Source: Paracamarosporium sp. OC-R06-R3 (Eukaryota; Ascomycota; Dothideomycetes; Pleosporales; Didymosphaeriaceae). Taken from it: 64,000 nucleotides of DNA. Each line of letters begins with the position of its first letter. Within the stretch, counting starts at the first letter, position 1. The position numbers were made by a program, and so were the translations under genes. The notes under the pieces were generated by a model. The model worked only from the letters and a program-made list of their open reading frames with translations. It made no database searches and had not been told where the DNA came from. The stretch is from the NCBI GenBank assembly GCA_019828545.1, contig JACVRA010000202.1, positions 62,001 to 126,000 on the forward strand, given 5' to 3'. This document shows positions 8,936 to 19,400 of the stretch, one piece after another.

Positions 8936-11712
8936 GACTTGTCCAGCGCTGCTGGCACTCAAGGAAGAAGTAAGCATCGTGTCATGCTAAAGCTGTGTCA
9001 GTATCTGCTCAATGCATACGCGTCGCCGGTATTGCACGAGCTCCAGTGGGCGTGACTTCCCTGTATTGTTGAGTTTTTACAATAATGTTGGAAACTCCGA
9101 CAGGTTATCTCAGCTTTGTTTTCTTTGTGGTGGCCTTGCTATCTTTTTAGTCCATACCTTGACTTGTCTTTGCCCTAAATTGCCCTGACTCTCAGTAACG
9201 CGCTTCCTGTATAAGTTCGCAAATATGATTCCAGAGCCTTTTTAGGCGTGTATTGTGATATCATGGCGAGCGTGTGAGAGCGGCCACGGCTGCGCCTCCG
9301 AAGTGCGAAGCACGCGCTACTACGACAGGCATTCACACAATATTACTATATATCATACCATGCTACACAGCGAAGAGGACTTGAGACAATCAACTCGCTG
9401 CATGCTTGCGCGCCGTGTTTCGTAAGCTCTGCTGGTGGAGGCGCCTTCAACAACTTGCGAGCGTAAACACACAAGGCCGAGTCGCCTGCTTTGCCCCACA
9501 ACTTGTTGCCAAACCTCGAACAGCCTTCTCCTACCTTCGAACACGGAGGCAACACAAAGTATTCTTTTGACGCCCAACGCCCTCGTCAGACTCCTCTTCG
9601 CTATTCGCTCCTTTGCTTCTGCCATCTGTCAGACCCGGACAGTCAGCTATGGCGTGCATCTGATGCGCTTCATGCCCTTCCAGAATCTCGAGTCAACGGC
9701 AGAACCTATCATAGGAAGGGCGCTCCCTCGCCCTTCCACCCGCGAACAATTTTTAGTCGTAACGCTGCTGCTAACTACAAGAGCGTGACCTACCGGCGTC
9801 AGCAGTCACTACCACCGAAATCCATGAAGCCTCCACGCCGACGTCGTAGAAACTTCGAGCCGAATTCGAACATAAATTCAAAGCCGGGCTACTCCACGGG
9901 AGGAGATACAAGAGAAATCATAACTACGTAGGGGGTTTGATGGAGTACTCGGACAATTAGGTCGCAGAAGCTTCAATAACAGATATGTTAGAGGACATGG
10001 TAGTGGAAAAGACTGGTATACTGTTAGGAGCAGGCTTGTATATGGTACTCTCAATCCTGGAAGAGATATGTGGTAGACAAGGACAGTTCGAGGTAGGTCA
10101 TCTCAACAGTCACGTTACAGAGACTGAAACCATACACTATGGAGAAACGGACGTCGTGTCCATAATTCCATTATCTCCCACTAGGCCGATGCGTCACAAA
10201 TAACCCCAAGGTTACAAGTAGATGGAAGATTCAGAATTAATATAGACGATACAATACGAAAGAAGAAGTTGAGAGCCTTGTCAAATAATTCCTATCGCGG
10301 CCTCTGAATGCCACCTCAAGACATTTGTCCGACCTTAATAACCAAAAGCAATCCAGTAATACAGGGTCTTCTCTGCAACCTAGTCACATCAAGCAGCGAA
10401 TGTATGCATAAATGGCTCTCTTCATTATCTAGACATATGTAGCTCGTTGCTTTAAGCCAACCCCATTCCATTTTCTCCTGTCCTTCTGCCGCACCACCGA
10501 GTAAACCGGCGATCGTAGTAGCGGCATTGTCCTCTCTGTTCTCTCTTTAATTCCTCTTTGTAACGTTTTGTTAGTGGCACAATGCTGTGCGCGGGTAGAC
10601 GAATGGTTGACGGAGCGCCAGAAGCTCGGAATTCTCGACTGCAGTAGCATGTGAACGTGATAATCGTGTTGATCGTGAGATGCGATGCTGGAGGCGTAGC
10701 AGGAAGCTCCCATACAAGCGAATGCATTGGTAATCTCTTCAATCTTGGAAAAAAAAAAGTTCGCAAGCCTGGAGCATTGTCAGTCCCAAAGTTAGGATTT
10801 GCAGGATAGGGCTCACATGTTGAAGTCCCGTCAAAGGGATCGATGTCGGAAGACGCCAATAATCTTGTAAACATGTATGATAACACTGAGGAAACTCCAA
10901 CAGAAATTACTCTCTCGTCGCTTTGTGTTCGTTCAACCTTTCGTATTAGGTTCCCGTGGTGAGTGACTCGTCACTAGTAGTGCCAAGCCCCGACGCGCTC
11001 GCGCACAAACAATTGCCCCTCCTGCCTCCAGACCCTCACACAACATACCGACTGCAGATTAAACCACCGCCAGCATCACCTTCTCATGGGATCTCCTCAT
11101 CGCCGGAAGCTCAGCATGATGCCGCAAATCCTTCGCAACACAAGCGTCCGTCTTGCGGAGAAGTTGCCAATCGATGATGTCGGACCCAATACCTCATCTC
11201 TTGAGTGAGAGTACCTTCCCTTTCGCCCTATTTGTTACTGAGACTTTTTTTAAATCGCTATACGGCGTTCCACAACTACACAGCCACAAGGATGTGGTTC
11301 ATAGTTAAGTCGACAACTTCGGCACGCCTACTCGTTCTGCACATTCGCAGTGAGAACGGTCAAAGCCACCTCCGCCCCTAGATACTCCATTCTGCTACAA
11401 GTTTTTGGGAAATTACACCGCCAGTCTCATGTCCTGACTCCCAAGATCGCTCCTGTCCTCCGCTATTCACTCATGATCAAGACCTCTGTAAGCAAATGGT
11501 CCATCCGATGCTGACGGTAGTGCCTGTTGACTACCACACAATTCACGGTGAGCTATCTCTATTATGTGTTATGATAAACACATTGCACCTCCGGGTCGCT
11601 GGCAAACTCTCACTCTCTGACGTGATGTCTTTGGGCGGTTGCTCATCCATCTGTTCCCTTCAGTCACAGGTTTGATTTAGGCTAATCAACAAGTAGATAT
11701 TGGAAGCTCAAT
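8936..11712. other. no confidently supported gene
   Basis: Frames of up to 146 codons occur (9491-9931 +, starting at TTG; 10452-10886 -), at the length expected by chance. Splice-like signals are scattered (for example GTGAGC near 11549). I could not assemble a phase-consistent model upstream of 11713. Confidence 0.4.
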
Positions 11713-12114
11713 ATGCTTCGCTCCATCGCTTCGAACAGAGCTCGCACCTGCGCTATGACTGTCACGAGCTTACGGTGTAAGTCAGCTTTCCCTTCGACCG
11801 CGCGGCGATGGCCGGTTCACAAAATCTCGATGGCGACGCCTAATCGCGATTAGTTCAACAGAGCATGTAATTTTAAAGATGAGGCATCCTCTCCTTTCCT
11901 TCAGGCGCAAACATGAGTACCCATGTCAGCCCCTATCAGCACCTCACTGACACTGTCGAGGTTGGTGCAGCCTCGTCGTCCGCGGTGCTACTGCTCGTAA
12001 AATCAACAGAGAAATCGCTGAGGGACTTTGTAAGTGTTCATGTCCAAGCTTTTTCTGTCGTATAATCGCGTGTTGCAGGTTACGCCGATGGCTGCATACC
12101 AGTTAACAACATAG
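11713..12114 (+). CDS. small three-exon gene, possible organelle-targeted peptide
   Basis: The model joins 11713-11776, 11905-12029 and 12079-12114 and gives 74 aa. Intron 1 (11777-11904) has donor GTAAGT and acceptor CCTTCAG; intron 2 (12030-12078, 49 bp) has donor GTAAGT and acceptor GTTGCAG. Both junctions are in phase. The N-terminus (MLRSIASNRARTCAMTVTSL) is basic, hydroxylated and free of acidic residues, like a mitochondrial presequence; this is inference only. A hydrophobic AVLLLV lies in the second exon. No family is recognised. The frame at 12205-12558 may belong to the same transcript. Confidence 0.42.
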
Positions 12115-12204
12115 CTTGTCTAATTATAGGTTTTATCCCTATTCAATGTCGATATCCTCAGTTCCTATTCATGCTAACTTATTTTTATACTGCAGGCTCT
12201 TTGA

Positions 12205-12558
12205 ACACCCCTGGTCTTTCCTGTACCTCGACCGAGCCGAAACGTCTTATCCTCGAGCATTCCAGAAAAACCAACTACCGTACAGCTGAACGCAGCCGAT
12301 ATACCAGAGAAAGAGGCTTCTGAGATTCGATTCAACGCGCTTTCCAGATACTGTCGCGATGAGCCAAGACCTTGTCCTTTCATGATGAAGGGTACATCCT
12401 TGCATATGTGTGCGGGACCATGCGGCTATGAGCTAGCACCCACACTTCTATGTGCAACATGTGGCTTTGCCCAATTCAAAGACCACGGGATTTGGATTTT
12501 ATCTGACGGCTTCATAACCGCGAACTATTTTGTTCTCGTGAGAAGACCTTTGTGCTAA
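12205..12558 (+). CDS. exon-like frame with cysteine pairs (zinc-binding-like)
   Basis: An open frame of 117 codons follows a good branch/acceptor (GCTAAC ... TATACTGCAG ending at 12195), but the frame has a TGA three codons after that acceptor, at 12202-12204. The first ATG is at 12382. The C-terminal half carries C-P-F, CAGPC and CATC, spaced like a small zinc-binding module, followed by a hydrophobic end. A GTGAG donor near 12537 leads into the tandem array. It may be part of a larger gene, a pseudogene exon, or read from an internal ATG. No family is recognised. Confidence 0.32.
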   Translation, partial: TPLVFPVPRPSRNVLSSSIPEKPTTVQLNAADIPEKEASEIRFNALSRYCRDEPRPCPFMMKGTSLHMCAGPCGYELAPTLLCATCGFAQFKDHGIWILSDGFITANYFVLVRRPLC

Positions 12559-12559
12559 C

Positions 12560-13950
12560 GAATCTCGATAACAGCATTGATTATTCAGCTGCTATCGTTG
12601 CCAGCACAGAGTTGTGAGGTAAGTTATGTATATACACCCCTCCTGTATTATGATGAGCGGGTATCTTATGCTATTGGCATCCCGTGTTATTGCGGTTATT
12701 TATCTCCGTCCCGCTATAGCACGCTGTGTGGGATTCAGTACGGTCTTGAGCCAGTACCTCACACCTTGGGCCAATTGCATTCTTGCGTGAAGCTTACATC
12801 TTCTCGCTTCTATTCTGATCAGTCACCAAACAACCAACTCAGAAAACTTCTTTCTCATAGGTCTAGGCTAACAACGGTCACATTGATTTAGGTTCTAAGT
12901 TGGCTACCGAGCTTCTATGACAGGATCAATTCTTTGCCTGCTATCTTTGCCTGCACATAGTCACAAGGTAAGTTATCTCATCTATATACACCTTGTCTAT
13001 TTTATGATGAATCGGCATCTTATGCTATCGACATCCCGTGTTATTGAGATTTCCGTCAGCCAATAGCACGGTCGTGTGGGATTTTAGTACGGCCTTGAGC
13101 CAGTACCCTACACTTTGACCCGTGTGCATGCTTAGCCTAAAGCTTACATCTGTTCGCTTCTGTTCTGATCGATCACCAAAACGTCAACCCAGAAAGCTTC
13201 AATATCATGGTCCTAGGCTAACAGAAATTCGATTGATTTAGGTTCTAAGTTGCGCGAGTAGGCTTCGATGGCAGGATTGATTCTTTGGCTGATATTGTTG
13301 CCCACAGAATTACGATGTAAGTTCTCTTATCTATCTACACCTCTCTTATCTTATGATGAGTGGGAATATTGCGCTAGACGGGCCTCCGTACTATTGATAT
13401 TCTCTGCCGTCCCTCAATAGCACGGTCGTGTGGGATTTCAGTACGGTCATGAACCAGTACCTCACACGTTGGCCTATGTACATGATCATTTTCTATTCTG
13501 ATTATTCACCTAAACTGTCGATCCTTAGATTTCCAACCTCTTCGGCTTATGCTAATGCTGATTGCATCAATTTAGGTTCGAAGAGCTTTGTGCTATTGGG
13601 TTCCGATAGTAGCATTGATTCTTTGGTTACTATCATTCGAGTTACAAGGCAAGTTATCCTGTCCATTTGCTCCTCGCTTAATTTATGATGAATGGGCATT
13701 GTTTGCTATCGAGGCGTACTATCGCAGTTTTCTTTTGCCGTCACACAATAGCACGCTGTGTGGAATTCCAGTACGGCCATGAGCCAGCACGCCACACCGT
13801 AGCCCATGCGCATCATTAGCCCAAGGCTTACGTTTGGTCACTACTATCTGTCCTATTCTGATCAGTCACCGAATATGTTGAGCGGTGAATGTTCAAATTT
13901 AACCTCGTGAACCTAGGCTAACGATGATCACATTAATTTAGGTCGAACAC
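12560..13950 (+). repeat. four tandem ~345-bp units, each with an exon-like segment and intron-like spacer
   Basis: Units begin near 12574, 12932, 13279 and 13611. Each has a CATTGATTCTTTGGCTG-like segment of 36-44 nt, then a donor (GTAAGTT in three units, GCAAGTT in the fourth), a spacer with the conserved core CAATAGCACGG-TGTGTGGGATT-AGTACGG, and a branch/acceptor (CTAGGCTAAC ... GATTTAG). In one shared frame the exon segments read LIIQLLSLPAQS, SILCLLSLPAHS, LILWLILLPTEL and LILWLLSFELQ. In two of the four units the full exon (about 75 nt from TTTAG) is closed in all three frames, so the units may be decayed or non-coding. Confidence 0.85.
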
Positions 13951-14085
13951 CTGACGTTGGTGATGCCAAAAAATTCGAAGATCAGGACGAAGTAGCTTAA
14001 TTCTCGTCAATTCTATGACTATTATAAATAGAAACCTCTTGGAAACTTTTTGACCCTCTCATCCCTACACTTCGAGTCCCGCACA

Positions 14086-14610
14086 TCAAATATATATGCC
14101 GGACCCTATCTTGAACTGTGCTGTATAGGTTCTGCCGCATATGTCTGCAAGTTCAACACATATGACATGATAGTTTTGATGGCGTCCCACACGGCGGCAA
14201 ATCCCCCCTCTGTGATTTCGATATACTTCGAACTCTACTCTCTTGGAGAACTCTAATTCTCCCGTATACTCCAACGCTGCTGCGCTTGGAGTATACGGAT
14301 TACATCGATCTGAATAAAATGATGCCTTAGATCCTGTTACCGCAGCAAGGCTGGGCTTAGCAGGTAAGTCTCCAATTCGCTTTTTAGGCTTAGGTTGTCT
14401 TGATGGGATTATATCGTAGAAGGTTTTTGTCTTTGTTTTTATATCTTTCTTATTGAAGATTGGGCATCCTTTTGATTTTGGAATCTCTCTGATCACGAGT
14501 TTTTTACGTATAGTGTGCTGATGCCATACCCCCCCACAGACTGAACTAACATTACACGGCCGCCTCCCATCACGGATCCTCCATGTACACGTTCTCTTAC
14601 CCACGGTCAT
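14086..14610 (-). CDS. possible 174-aa ORF, unknown
   Basis: ATG at 14610 opens a 174-codon minus-strand frame with a lysine-rich middle. An in-frame GTAAGAG only ten bases after the ATG could be a donor, which would change the model. About this many frames of this size are expected by chance. No family is recognised. Confidence 0.22.
   Translation of the reverse strand: MTVGKRTCTWRIRDGRRPCNVSSVCGGVWHQHTIRKKLVIREIPKSKGCPIFNKKDIKTKTKTFYDIIPSRQPKPKKRIGDLPAKPSLAAVTGSKASFYSDRCNPYTPSAAALEYTGELEFSKRVEFEVYRNHRGGICRRVGRHQNYHVICVELADICGRTYTAQFKIGSGIYI
14262..14298. repeat. perfect 13-bp inverted repeat (strong hairpin)
   Basis: CCGTATACTCCAA at 14262-14274 and its exact complement TTGGAGTATACGG at 14286-14298 flank an 11-nt CG-rich loop. 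It lies about 300 bp beyond the four-unit array and could be a transcript 3' hairpin or the end of a small inserted element. Confidence 0.85.
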
Positions 14611-15479
14611 ATGATAATGAAAGAGTAGGACAAAAGTTAGTGGGAGGCTTGGAGGGAGGGCCAGGGTTGGAGCCAGCGCATCAGCGAATTCTTGCCATAC
14701 ATGGGAAGCTTATCGAATGTGGTCTTTATGGGTAATTCAATAAATATGGTTGTCTGTTTTTTTAGGGAGTCCTGTCCGCTTGCGATAGTCTGAGACATGT
14801 TACTGGCGCTGAAGCCATAATCAACCCTGAATCTTGATCTTTTTATCCTTTCGTAAGCCAAAAAAAATAGTGACGCCCTGATATCATAATCGTCAGTTAC
14901 GAAAGACGCAATATGGGTGCTCTAAGCCCGAGAATGGCATGGGTACGGTATGTGCGGGCCAAGACTTGGAGACTGAGTTATAGCAGACCTATCGCAAGCT
15001 GCTTAGATCCTGCGCTCGTACCCTGGAAAGCGTCATGGGAGAGCCCTGTGGTTGATTGATTGAAAGCATGATACTATTGAGTCGACCCATATGCATGCCC
15101 TTAACAGCGTAGCTACATATTGTTATCCTCACATCCGCTGACCACACGTCTTATGAGAAACTATGTTACCCAATTCCAATTGAATGGCAGTACCCCGTCG
15201 GTGCTCGGAGCCTGGGTGACCGGCGTTTGTTGCTTGGGTAGATAGCGTTGCCAGACGCCGCCCCACCTTCTGTTCTCTCTCACGCTCACCACAACAAAAA
15301 CCTCAACACAATCACCTTCGCACCTGACAACTCCCTCTTCTTCTCATTCTCTCCACACACTCCTCTTCTCCTCTCTTTACACGCCCTTGACCTCCAGTCT
15401 TTACACACCTTTCATGGTGTCCTCACCAGTACGGAAGCGCCAGCTTCTCCGCTCGCTTTTCGACCACGTCTTCTGCGCC

Positions 15480-16345
15480 TCGCACTCCACAACAAGCTAA
15501 GTCCACCCTTCTAACATGCACCAAATCCACCTCGTACTTGAGCTCAGGATGAGATGTTTCCAAATCCGAGAGATTTTGAGGACACCAATCGGCGGTTGTA
15601 CCCCGTCGACTAGCCAGCCTGGGTGGGCGTGAAGGTGGCCATAGGCCCAGTCAACGGCCCAGAGCTGTCTGCCCAGCACTACTGAGAAGCTCATCTCCCC
15701 TTCCGCTTCGCCGTTTCACAAGCGATAGTCATTAACCACTTCTTAGAAACCCTTCTGCAATAACCTTCGCAGCACGTCACTGGCGCACCGAAAGCTCATT
15801 TTCGCAACATTGAAACAAGCTAAGTCTCCCTCACCCTACACACACCGCTCCACGTGGGGCTCATGATGAGATTTTTCATCTCAGAGGCTTCGGCCAATGA
15901 TGAGACTTTTCGGGACAGTCCGGCATAGCACGGACTCGAGTTCAACGTTGAAGCGGCCATGGGGTCAGTCAACGGCTCGGTGTCTGACTGCCCACTTGCA
16001 CTGGTCATACAATCTTCCTGATGAGCACGAGGGTTCATTCGCACCGTTATACCTTTGATACTACCTCCACTGATAAATTGGTAGAATCCTCGATCGAGAA
16101 GAAACAAAACCGGCCGAATAGCGCGAAGTCACTGCGCTAGTCAACAAGCTAAGTCTACTCCCGCTCTCCTCTACGCATATTTTCACATGGGAATTTCCTG
16201 ATGACAACAATCCATGTCGAGGTACCCCCTGTGGGTATCAATGACTACAACTCATTGTAGTTTTCAACTCTGATCGGCACAAGCACTTTCTCGCACCGTA
16301 TTATATTGTGAGAATCAGTATCGTTAACACTTCCGCAGGAAATCG
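15480..16345. repeat. three diverged ~325-bp tandem units
   Basis: ACAAGCTAAGTC recurs at about 15491, 15815 and 16142. Each is followed 40-80 bp later by a GATGAGATxTTTC or CTGATGACAA block, then a GTCAGTCAACGGC-like block and a Cxxxx-GCACCG-like block. On the minus strand the shared word reads GACTTAG|CTTGTT, like an acceptor. Whether it is coding cannot be decided. Confidence 0.6.
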
Positions 16346-16730
16346 ACACAACATGGCCACAACGGCGTAGTTTAGAGCTGCAGAGTACATACAGTACTCT
16401 GACCTGGTACAATTTGACTGCGGACTAGCTGGCGTCGCCAGAGCTCGTTATCTTTTCGTTGAGTCTCTCTGCCGCTGGCGGGGATTTGAGGAAGAAGTAT
16501 TGAATGTTGGCATTCTTTCAACACTGCCTGTATTACGTTGAAACACGCAAATTCCAATCTCCGTTCATAGTCTTATTGAATAAGAATTTTGCGTTCATTG
16601 AACAATACAAGCGCATGTTGTGTGTAATGATAAGGCTTGGCACACGCAGAGGTCGTTTACTTTGGTGAGTGAGACGCTGCTTGTCCAAGACAAGTCTGTC
16701 CAACACACAGCATCAGCACCACCTGCAACA

Positions 16731-17399
16731 ATGTCTGAATACAACTTTGCAGCCAAGGTTCCTGTCCCCCTACTAAAGATTGACTGCAAGTTTGACCCAG
16801 CGCGCAAACTCGACAAATACCACAGTCTCAACAACGTATGGGTAGAGTGTCACTCTGGCCATAGTTGGTGCCCAATCTGCGGCAGCAGACGCTCCGCCGA
16901 CGAGCCGGAGGACACACCTTGTCCATCATGTACCAGCCAAGCAAGTAATGAAGAAGAGCGGATTCGGCGCGAGTGCCTAAAGATCAGAAATTCGTACCTG
17001 GAGCTGCTGGCCAAGGAGCAACAGAGATTGGTCTTCGTGGAAGCAAAAACGTACCAAGAAAGAAAGTTTTGGGAGGCCGTTGTTTTGCGCCAACAATGCA
17101 AAGCAAGCTTGATTCGTATGGCTGGTGCATTGCGGCTCGCGCTTCCAATCGCAGGATCGTCCATCAGATCTATCTTCGAAGTCCACTTCACTACGGAGAA
17201 GTACTGGAGTTTCGACCATTGCGCTTTCATGATCGAGACCGAGGGCAAAGATCTGATCTTTGATCCAACCGGAGGCCAGTTCGGCCCAAGCTGGCCAGTG
17301 GTAGAGACCCTGGACAAGTATCGTTGGCGCATGAAACGTCTGCAGGCTTGTAACCCCCTTGGAAGCCAAAAAAAAGCCAATGATCAACGACCGCGTTGA
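16731..17399 (+). CDS. 222-aa protein with a zinc-ribbon-like N-half and an HC...DPTG C-half
   Basis: Single exon; ATG at 16731 in CAACAATG context, although the frame is open back to 16620. Residues 45-75 hold CPIC and CPSC about 20 residues apart, like a zinc ribbon, followed by a charged helix (about 80-125). The C-terminal part has FDHCAFMI then LIFDPTGGQFG. A His followed 15-20 residues later by (V/I)xDPTG-QFG resembles the His-Asp part of papain-like or transglutaminase-like folds; I infer this from motif shape only. A candidate nucleophile Cys would have to lie upstream, for example RQQCKAS near 125. No signal peptide. It is the longest plausible gene in the left half after SLX4 and is probably real. 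The function is not assigned. Confidence 0.68.
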   Translation: MSEYNFAAKVPVPLLKIDCKFDPARKLDKYHSLNNVWVECHSGHSWCPICGSRRSADEPEDTPCPSCTSQASNEEERIRRECLKIRNSYLELLAKEQQRLVFVEAKTYQERKFWEAVVLRQQCKASLIRMAGALRLALPIAGSSIRSIFEVHFTTEKYWSFDHCAFMIETEGKDLIFDPTGGQFGPSWPVVETLDKYRWRMKRLQACNPLGSQKKANDQRPR

Positions 17400-18886
17400 A
17401 CACCGATCTCCGCAAGCAGTGTGCTTCTCGTCTCTTGTGCACCTGCTGATTCCTCTTGTCTCCGTTTCGAAAGGCCTACCCCCGTATCGACAGTTCTTTT
17501 GGGTCTTGCCATTACGGCTTCTCTTCCCTGCTCCCTGCATAGCAAAGCAAAAACGAACCCATCCAAAGAGTTCACGGTTCAACGTACCGGATGGGTCTAG
17601 TAGTCGAAAGGCGAAGCCAAGATGAGCTCAGCTAGCAGTGGTAAAGTTCTTCCTATCCTATGTGTTCCATGAGCAACTGATCACGGCTAGGATATAGTAA
17701 TCAGAACTCGATCCCATACAGTTTGAGCACCTTGTGCTCTGAGATCCTATCTTCCTTGGTGGCGCTCTTGCGGTACAACTCGCCGACTACTCTGCGGTTG
17801 ATACAAAGATAAGGGAACGCTGGAGAGATATGAGCCAGCCCTGATCTGCCAGACTTTGATTCTAGCTCAGGTAAGACGTCCGCTGTATATGTCTCTGGGC
17901 AGAGAGGTCAAGCTCATTAGACACAGACCAGATAAGCCTGCAGGCGCGCCATCTAGAGCCAAATATCAAGGTCCCTCAGCCAACCTACTGCAAGTCATGG
18001 CGATTCTATACTCTCTTACTTGAGAACGCTGGGTATCTACGATCGAACCCGAATACGTCCTCTGACCCTTTCGAACCCTTGACAACCGACGCGAGCTTCG
18101 CCATGGGCCGATCCCATCAATGGCAATCACCCTAGTGACACCTGTTGTGGATGGGTTACCTATAAAGGCGGAATCGATTTGAATATATACCTTTGCTTGT
18201 TGTGGGTCCACGCTGTAGGTCGGATTAAGTCGAATGGTAGGGGGTGACTGGCATCATGAAGAAGCGCCCTTTCTGAGAGCGAGGCCTGTCCGGGACAGCT
18301 GTACCTTGGAAACGCTATACGGGGTGCCATATGGGGATCAGTCGATATGTAGGCTTCTTTGGACAATTGTTACTCGAGACGACGGTGCTGGATCGGGGTG
18401 TATTATCGTGCCATCTCACTGCAAGGGCCAGTTTTACTGACGGACGCCAACGTAGCAGAACGCGCGAATACGCAAGCGACGCCCGACGAGTTTGATATCA
18501 ATACACCGACAAGAATTCATAAGCCTTGAAGCATTGGGTTCGATATGCCGCCGTGGGTAACCGCAACAATCATATCAAGACGCGCGGTACGTACAGTACC
18601 GCCCCGGCTCACCCGACAAAAGGCATCCGCCACCTCCTCAGCGCGAGTTTTTACGAGCCTGGCCGCGCTTATCTTTTTCCTCTCGGTAAATTAGAACAGG
18701 TGACGCTTCAGCGCGACGAGCAGGACCCGGACCGCTCCAAGGTTTACTGTCACATGACATAGGTCTTGGCACCCATGATAAGTGGTTACGCCGGAGATCA
18801 ACTTCAGTTATTTACCCCATACTCCCCACATCGTATACCGGATAGCACTACTGCTCCTCATAGCCTCTCTGGTATCACCTTATGAC
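17400..18886. other. no supported gene
   Basis: Short frames only. An isolated CTCAG|GTAAGAC donor sits near 17872 and a CTATAAAGG box near 18161, without a following frame I can support. Confidence 0.45.
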
Positions 18887-19290
18887 AGTTACGGGTTTGT
18901 CCAGTATGTACTGCCTCGCTACTGTTGACGTTATCGCTAACATTTTGCTAGATTCATTGATCTGGACGCTAAAGAAGGCACTCACAGAGATGAACGGGTT
19001 CGAGCTTGTTGATCGCCAAATCCGTATCGGCCTTGGAAATGCTGAAATTAGACCTCAGTCGACCGCCCACCTCCTTCGTAACCTCCCGCAGCAGACGGCT
19101 AGCTATACGGTTTCCGCATTCAGTGGCGCTAGCGGCCATGGTGATACCTCGCGGCTACTCAGGCCGACATACGCCGCCCCACCGCCTTCCGTCTTCGATT
19201 CTGATTCGGCTCTTGGCTCCTCTGGGTCGTTGATAAATGTGTCGAGACACCGATCAGAGCCCAGCGTGTTGCTCGCGGCTTCTTTGCCCA
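18887..19290 (+). pseudogene. frameshifted fragment of an RBM39/Rsd1 (CAPER)-type splicing factor
   Basis: The region matches the end of the second RRM and the following linker of RBM39-like splicing factors: SYGFVQF, then KKALTEMNGFELVDRQIRI, GLGN, STAHLLRN and SAFSG-SG. An intron (18904-18951, donor GTATGT, branch GCTAAC, acceptor TGCTAG) still splits the GFVQ|F codon correctly. About 20 bases into the next exon one extra A (about 18971-18973, GCTAAAGAAGG instead of GCTAAGAAGG) shifts the frame. No N-terminal RRM1 or C-terminal domain is seen. The retained intron argues for DNA-level duplication, not retroposition. The parent gene is presumably elsewhere in the genome. Confidence 0.68.
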
Positions 19291-19400
19291 AATGTGGCGG
19301 ACCCGCGACGGCATGGACTGCCGCTTTGGTAACTCCAACCATGTGCAGGAGATATTGGCCGTATGTTCAGTCAGTTCCCTTGCTGCGGAGGCCGCCTTAG

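Noticed and set aside
9491..9931. 146-codon plus-strand frame
   Set aside because: It starts at TTG, has a rival frame of similar length and no splice support; the length is expected by chance.
12560..13950. CRISPR-like array
   Set aside because: Units are about 345 bp and diverged throughout, with splice-like signals; there are no short identical repeats with unique spacers.
16850..17582. 176- and 201-codon minus-strand frames opposite the 222-aa gene
   Set aside because: The plus-strand product has coherent zinc-ribbon and DPTG motifs; the minus frames show none.
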